Below the pieces are notes generated by a model. It saw only the letters and a program-made list of their open reading frames with translations, was not told the origin of the DNA and searched no databases. A stretch of DNA of 64,000 bases, taken from Acridotheres tristis. Taxonomy: Eukaryota; Chordata; Aves; Passeriformes; Sturnidae. Positions 58,765-64,000 of this stretch are shown in pieces. Where the stretch lies: positions 1,995,491 to 2,059,490 of the forward strand of contig CM072905.1 of assembly GCA_037013685.1 (NCBI GenBank), in the 5' to 3' direction. How positions within the stretch are numbered: the first letter of the stretch is position 1; every line of letters starts with the position of its first letter. A program made the position numbers and the translations under genes.

Positions 58765-59025
58765 ATAAACAACTTGTTGGGACAATGAGGGACCTTCCAT
58801 GGAACAGCCTCTGCCCCTTCCTTCCCCCTCTGCTTGGAGCTGACTTTAGTGGTGCTGCTGGGGGAAAAGAGGAGATGGGAAAGGTCTGAATTTCAAATTC
58901 AATTCCTCCAGCAAGTGGCAATCTTAAATTCAAAAGGCAAAGAATCACCCCCAAAAATCACACAAATCCAAAACCAACGAAAGAAACCATTAATCCAATT
59001 TCCAGAAGACAAAAATCCAAGCTGC
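58765..59025. repeat. Direct duplication, copy 1 (261 bp)
   Basis: Matches 61154-61414 base for base at a constant offset of 2389 bp, with about three transitions (for example 58770 A/G) and no indel. It contains CAACTTGTTGGGACAATGAG at the start and CCAATTTCCAGAAGACA near the end. No LTR, CR1 or coding signature is recognised. It could be a young interspersed repeat or a local segmental duplication. Confidence 0.93.
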
Positions 59026-59659
59026 AAGTGCTCTTAGGATTTTGTTCTTACCATGTATTGATGGAAAGCTTTTAGCTTTACCCCTATATTTAGCATTGCA
59101 ATAAATGTTCTGCATCCCCACGCTGCCATCACTGCTCATTTAAAAGCTTAAATAGCTGAATTTATGACAGGTTTTCTTTCTGATGCCACTGTTTTCATGC
59201 TCATGAATTATAGATCCAGCTCTAGAGAGAGTGGTGGTGTCAGAGAAAAACTGATCACTCGTCTTCACGAAGAGAAAAAAATGAGATAGGAAAAGGCTCT
59301 GTGACAATGGACAAATCCAGTGATTGGGGGAAAAAAGGGCCTTTTGTGGAATCTGTCAGATTTTACTTTTTTCATTACGAGGGGAGGAGCAGGGATTTGA
59401 ATTCTGCCAGCAGCCCAAAGAGCAGGATAAATTAATCTCTGTCACAGGCCAGATCTCTGTTCCCTTTTCCAGCAGGGATGACCCCTCACTTCACTCTAAT
59501 TTATCAAGACCTCTCCCAAACCAAGCATTTCTCTGTGGATTCTGACCTGGCCCCTCTCCACAGCCAGAATTCCACATTTTCCTCGTGCTGACCAGCATTT
59601 CCCTGCTGCAGCTCCACTCCTCCATCCAGGGGACCCTGTTAGGCAGGAATTCCTCTCCT

Positions 59660-59752
59660 GGAATTCCTTCCCTCCCCACATCAGCTGTGCTGGCAGAAGT
59701 GGGCAGAGTTTTGCACGTTGAGTCTCACACCACGTTGAGGAAGAATAAAATA
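59660..59752. repeat. Diverged direct repeat, copy 1
   Basis: Shares GGAATTCCTTCCCT, GAAGTGGGCAGA, TTTGCAC, TCTCACACCA and TTGAGGAAGAATAAAAT in order with 60680-60758. About 80-85% by eye, with indels. Confidence 0.8.
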
Positions 59753-60679
59753 TTGAAGTTGTATTTGCTGCGAAGCTTGGAGAACAAAAATGCTGTCAGT
59801 TATCTGAAGGTTCCCTTGTGCCTTATTCCCTGCACTTCCACGAGATGTCTTTTTCCCTTCAGAATGGAATTTGTGAATGGCACAGGGGGTTTGCTGTGCT
59901 GAATGTGTTTGCACTTCCTCATTTTCTCCTCTTACACAAAGAATTTTGCCAGATGCTCCTTTTTTTCCTTTCTCCATCTCTTCCAAATCCCCCCTTCCCA
60001 AATTAACTGACAGCCTTTCATGTCCCTACCCTGGCAATTTCTCCTTCATTCCAGGAGGGAGGAATGCACAGGCCAGATAGTCCAACATAGCTTTGCAAAG
60101 ACTTTAAGCTGCTTTTCCTCTTGTCAAACCAGCCTAAAATAAATGTATTCCACACCTATAGCCTGAAAAATTTTTACAAGGCAAGGCTCTCATGAAGAAA
60201 TATAAATCTCAGTGGGGAGAAGAATGCAAAGCAATAAAGTTGTGTATACAGCTGAGGGCTGAGGATGAAGGGCTGGCAGATGAATTATTTTCTAGTTGTT
60301 TCCTCACCCAAAAATCATCCTCTTCATCAAAGCCTGAACAACTTCCAGGAACAGAGTTTATCCCAGTGCCTGCTTCTGGCAGAAGTAGCTCTGCCAGCCT
60401 GACCTTCTCCCTAAAGCCACTCAGCGTGGCCTGGAAATTTTAAATTCTTTTCTTGCTGTTTCATTCTGTTCTGTCACTTTTAGGGCAAGAGAATTATCCT
60501 CACTGAATGATCCAAAAATTGCAAGGAGAAGAAGGGGGAAAGAGGGAATGAAAGCAGCTGGAGAATTAAAATATTAAAAAAAGGGACACCTAATGCTGAA
60601 GAATAAACGTTGTGTTGAAACTCACAAAATCCAGGACTTTTGTCCAGGAATTACCACAATAAATGGTCACACACACAGG

Positions 60680-60758
60680 ATTGAATTCCTTCCCTTCTAC
60701 CATCGGGAAGTGGGCAGAACTTTGCACATTCTCACACCAAATTGAGGAAGAATAAAAT
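60680..60758. repeat. Diverged direct repeat, copy 2
   Basis: The second occurrence of the block at 59660-59752, offset about 1.0 kb, same orientation, with a 4- to 5-bp deletion before TCTCACACCA. Confidence 0.8.
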
Positions 60759-61153
60759 ATGTAATTCACTCTTGCTGGTGGGGAAGGTGGGTTGAAGCTT
60801 TCTGGGGTAAATCTGCAGGTTCCTGCAGGTGGAGGGGAGCCCAGCAATGCTCTCACCCCATGCTTTGTTCTGCAGGGCTCCAGGAGATGATCCCAGAGCA
60901 AACAAACAAAGAAACCTCACCCAGAGTTTTCCTTCCTCCAACATCACCAAGTTTTGGGTTGTGCCAGCCTCCACTGTGCCTCTGGAAAGAGCAAATAACT
61001 GAGGATGGAGTGAAGCTGATCCTGAGCATCCAATGTTGGTTTAGTGCCATTTGTCCTTCTCCTGACACTTCCTCCAGTTCAAGCAGTTCCCTCCCCACCT
61101 CTTCAGGGCCAGCCCTTGGAGGGTAAAGAGGTGCAGGTCTGTAATTCCATCCC

Positions 61154-61414
61154 ATAAACAGCTTGTTGGGACAATGAGGGACCTTCCATGGAACAGCCTC
61201 TGCCCCTTCCTTCCCCCTCTGCTTGGAGCTGACTTTAGTGGTGCTGCTGGGGGAAAAGAGGAGATGGGAAAGGTCTGAATTTCAAATTCAGTTCCTCCAG
61301 CAAGTGGCAATCTTAAATTCAAAAGGCAAAGAATCACCCCCAAAAATCACACAAATCCAAAACCAACGAAAGAAACCATTAATCCAATTTCCAGAAGACA
61401 GAAATCCAAGCTCC
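61154..61414. repeat. Direct duplication, copy 2 (261 bp)
   Basis: The second copy of 58765-59025, same orientation. Homology stops sharply at CATAAAC on the left and AAGCT(G/C)CA on the right. The flanks are unrelated and no flanking target duplication is obvious. Confidence 0.93.
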
Positions 61415-61627
61415 AGGTTGCATCCATGCGTTTGGTTATTTCTTTCCCAGCACTAAATCCTGGGAGGCTGCTCCTATTTTGGGGTAAATTGCATTTGTCA
61501 AATCCACCTTTTGTCTCCTGCAGAGCTGGGGGGGGGGATTGATCTTTCCAAGGAATGTGCTGGGACTTGTGGAGGCGTTTCAGGGGCTGGGAGGTGAGCT
61601 CTGCCAGCAGCTGAGGGAGACTCTGGA
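61415..61627. other. Unique sequence with a G10 run
   Basis: About 210 bp; a run of G near 61529-61538. No feature otherwise. Confidence 0.5.
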
Positions 61628-62335
61628 GCTGCTGCAGTTCCTTTCTCTCCAGCACAGCCATGACTGATTTGTCACCATGAGCTTTATGGCAAATGTTGAC
61701 CAATTCCTGATGCTTAAAATAGAAATTTTCAGAGCTGGAAATGCTGGTGGTCCTTTATAAGCGAAGGAAAAAGCCTAAAAACTCTCATTGTGGAAGAATT
61801 TGGTGCTGCTGCAGTTCATTTCTCTCCAGCACAGCCATGACTGATTTGTCACCATGAGCTTTATGGCAAATGTTGACCAATTCCTGGTGCTTAAAATGGA
61901 ATTTTTGAGAGCTGGAAATGCTGGTGGTTCTTTATAGCCATGACTGATTTGTCACCATGAGCTTTATGGCAAATACTGACCAATTCCTGGTGCTTAAAAT
62001 AGAAATTTTCAGAGCTGGAAATGCTGGTGGTTCTTTATGAGGGAAGGAAAAAAGCCTAAAAACTCTCATTGTGGAAGAATTTGGTGCTGCTGCAGTTCAT
62101 TTCTCTCCAGCACAGCCATGACTTATTTGTCACCATGAGCTTTATGGCAAATATTGACCAATTCCTGGTGCTTAAAATGGAATTTTTGAGAGCTGGAAAT
62201 GCTGGTGGTTCTTTATAGCATGATGTTGGAGCTTTATGGCAAATACTGACCAATTCCTGATGCTTAAAATAGAAATTTTCAGAGCTGGAAATGCTGGTGG
62301 TTCTTTATGAGGGAAGGAAAAAAGCCTAAAAGCTC
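61628..62335. repeat. Higher-order tandem repeat, units of about 177 and 281 bp
   Basis: The landmark GCTGCTGCAGTTC lies at 61628, 61805 and 62086. The 281-bp unit holds the 177-bp unit plus an extra roughly 105-bp internal repeat of the segment GAGCTTTATGGCAAAT, TGACCAATTCCTG, CTTAAAAT, AGCTGGAAATGCTGGTGG, TTCTTTAT. The array therefore shows repeats inside repeats. No coding signature. Confidence 0.92.
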
Positions 62336-64000
62336 TGCCTGTGGAAGAGACAGGAGAATTCGGTGCTGCAAAGCCTTGCAGAACTCGTGAGACCGAAGCT
62401 GTGGCCACCTCCAGGAGCACCGAGGTCCCCTGGGAGCTCATCTGGGTCAGTGGCCCCTCCTGGTTTTGGGGCCAGCCCCATCCACCCCTGGGCTTGTCCG
62501 AGGAGCTGCAGGGCTCTGCTTTGGCAGGAGGAGCCTCCAGGAGACAATGGATGGCTGGAGAACAAATGGAGCATCACAGAGATCACGGGAGGGGGAGCTG
62601 ATATTTGAGATGGGCCCAAATTGAGTCAGGATTGTGTGGAATTCTCTCTGTGCCTTCGCTGTGTTTTGTGCTCCTCAGGCTTTCACACCAGGATGAGCTT
62701 GGCAGCAGCAGCGCTGGAATCCCTCAGAAACCCCTCCTGAATCCAGGCATGGTTCCACTGGAAACCAGCCTTTGATTCACCAAAAGCTCAACGTGGCCAA
62801 GATGAAAGAATTTTGGGTTCTGCGAGGAAATAATGACTCCCAAAACTCTTCCAGGCATCCTCTGCAGTGAGGAGCTGCTGCCTCCTAATCAGCCCCAAGA
62901 ACAGCCAGGTTTGATCTTTTGATCAGTGTTGAGCAAATGATGGTGGCCTGAAACAAATGCTAAATTAGTCCTTACAGATGTGTGAACAAATTTAATTAAT
63001 TGCTGATTAATCAGTTAATCAGCTCAGAAAACGAAGCTTGGGCATTTCTCGAGAAGTGCATCAACAAAAGCAGAAAGAAAACAGACTTCTGATATTTTTA
63101 AGGTAAAAATTAACACACTTATGTAGATTATTTAACAACTTTTAAGCTATTTTTGCACCGCATTGAAAGAATGGCAAAAGGGAAGAGAGGCAGTGTCCCA
63201 AATTTCTCCTGGGAAGCAAAACCTTGTTTGTTTGCTGCCCTTAGAGCTGGACCTCTGACTAATATCAGTAATTTATTGCTGATATCTGCACTGTCAGATA
63301 TTCCTGTGACTTACAAAGGTGAGGGAGTGAAAACCAGACCAGAGTGGAGATTTTCAGGATCATTTTCCGAAAAGAAAATGGAAATAAAGCTCCCACTCTG
63401 ACAGGCACTTCCAGGGCTTTGGAGATGACTGTGTTGAAATCTGTCCCCTCTTAAGGAAGCAATAAAATTCCCCAGTTCATAATTAGCACATCATTAACAT
63501 CCCCCGGCTCTGCTCAGCACTCTTGGTGCACCCAGCACACCTCATTCCCTCCTGCCTCCCGAAATTCCTGTTCCCACCACAGGAGCGATTTCCTTCCTGT
63601 CACTTCTGACTGGGAGTTGCGTTTGATGGGCTCAGCTCCACACTCGGAGCCGTCTGCCTTTCAGTGGGAGGGTGCAGCTGAAATCCCGTGTTTTTGTAGG
63701 ATAATTGGATCCTTTTCAGGAGGGCAGCCGAGCAGCATCCATCACTTCGGCTCTCCCACCTCTCTCCAGCTGCTTTGTGCCGGGAGCAGGAGCCGAGGAA
63801 CTCGTGCTGGATGGAAATTCCCGGGTGGAGATGGGAGCAGAGCAGGAGCTGAGCTGGGTGGGTGGCAGTGGGATTGTGTTTTATCCGTGTCAATTATCCA
63901 TGAAAAGCTCCGATCATTGCCAGGCTGTGTTCGGAGACAGGAGCAGCAATCTCTTGGTGAGGGGTGGGGTTGGGGGGGTTGGAATCGTCCCTGCTGTCCA
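62336..64000. other. Unique non-coding sequence to the window end
   Basis: About 1.7 kb. 62350-62600 is GC-richer with open frames of 81 to 97 codons but no domain or splice structure. 62980-63160 is AT-rich. No gene supported. Confidence 0.45.

Larger units (their letters stand above)
59026..61153. other. Sequence between the duplicated blocks, with a second shorter duplication
   Basis: About 2.1 kb. It includes the blocks at 59660-59752 and 60680-60758 listed separately. The rest shows no gene; frames of up to 106 codons lack domains. There is no reverse transcriptase, integrase or gag-like sequence, which argues against a non-LTR or LTR element filling the gap. Confidence 0.5.

Overview
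The window looks like avian nuclear DNA, probably from a songbird or a close relative. The evidence is at least thirteen 5'-truncated CR1 retroposon tails on both strands, with typical avian CR1 3' ends (a TTGGACTTGATGATC-like motif, then a TTCCAACC-like motif, then an ATTCTATG-type octamer). There are also small LTRs flanked by 5-6 bp target duplications, many poly(A)/poly(T) runs, and AT-rich non-coding sequence depleted in CpG. Nothing is bacterial, plasmid or phage. I found no protein-coding gene, rRNA or tRNA that I can support. The long open frames fall in tandem repeats whose unit is a multiple of three, in antisense CR1 or LTR sequence, or in low-complexity runs. The window is best read as intergenic or large-intron sequence.

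Layout. 0-12 kb: a 53/62-bp minisatellite cut by the window edge, a CR1 tail near 1.0 kb, a 33-bp minisatellite (4.9-5.6 kb), two CR1 scraps (8.2 and 8.8 kb) and a roughly 22-bp AT-rich tandem array (10.9-11.6 kb). 12-22 kb: mostly unique sequence with three CR1 fragments, two LTR-like blocks of one family (19.0-19.4 and 19.8-20.1 kb) and a further CR1 tail at 21.1 kb. 23-27 kb: a G-rich minisatellite, a triplicated segment carrying a long TTTCTTC tract, a CR1 tail and a 20-bp GGATCC-containing minisatellite. 27-36 kb: unique sequence, a CR1 tail at 30.3 kb, a CpG-richer stretch at 31.1-32.8 kb that is the only place I would look for exons, a 20-bp minisatellite at 32.8-33.4 kb and an inverted copy of the 19-kb LTR at 35.4-35.8 kb. 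36-50 kb: unique sequence, then a 51-bp minisatellite (42.5 kb), a tandem duplication (43.8-44.2 kb), a trinucleotide array with a 119-bp higher-order period (45.5-46.2 kb), two complementary low-complexity blocks (46.6-47.1 and 47.3-47.7 kb), and CR1 copies at 48.3 and 49.9 kb. 50-64 kb: a CR1 scrap, two 385-bp solo LTRs facing away from each other with different perfect 6-bp target duplications (53.5-55.3 kb), a diverged relative at 56.7-57.0 kb, a 261-bp direct duplication (58.8 and 61.2 kb) and a higher-order tandem repeat at 61.6-62.3 kb.

There are no genes here to work together. The main biology is repeat turnover: at least ten minisatellites and complex microsatellites, about 12% of the window by my own coordinates, several with higher-order periodicity. 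There are also insertions of at least two LTR families. I did not find a convincing new functional system. The strongest observations are the two solo LTRs with resolvable target duplications and the higher-order structure in the tandem arrays. All identities are hand alignments, and no database search was possible.
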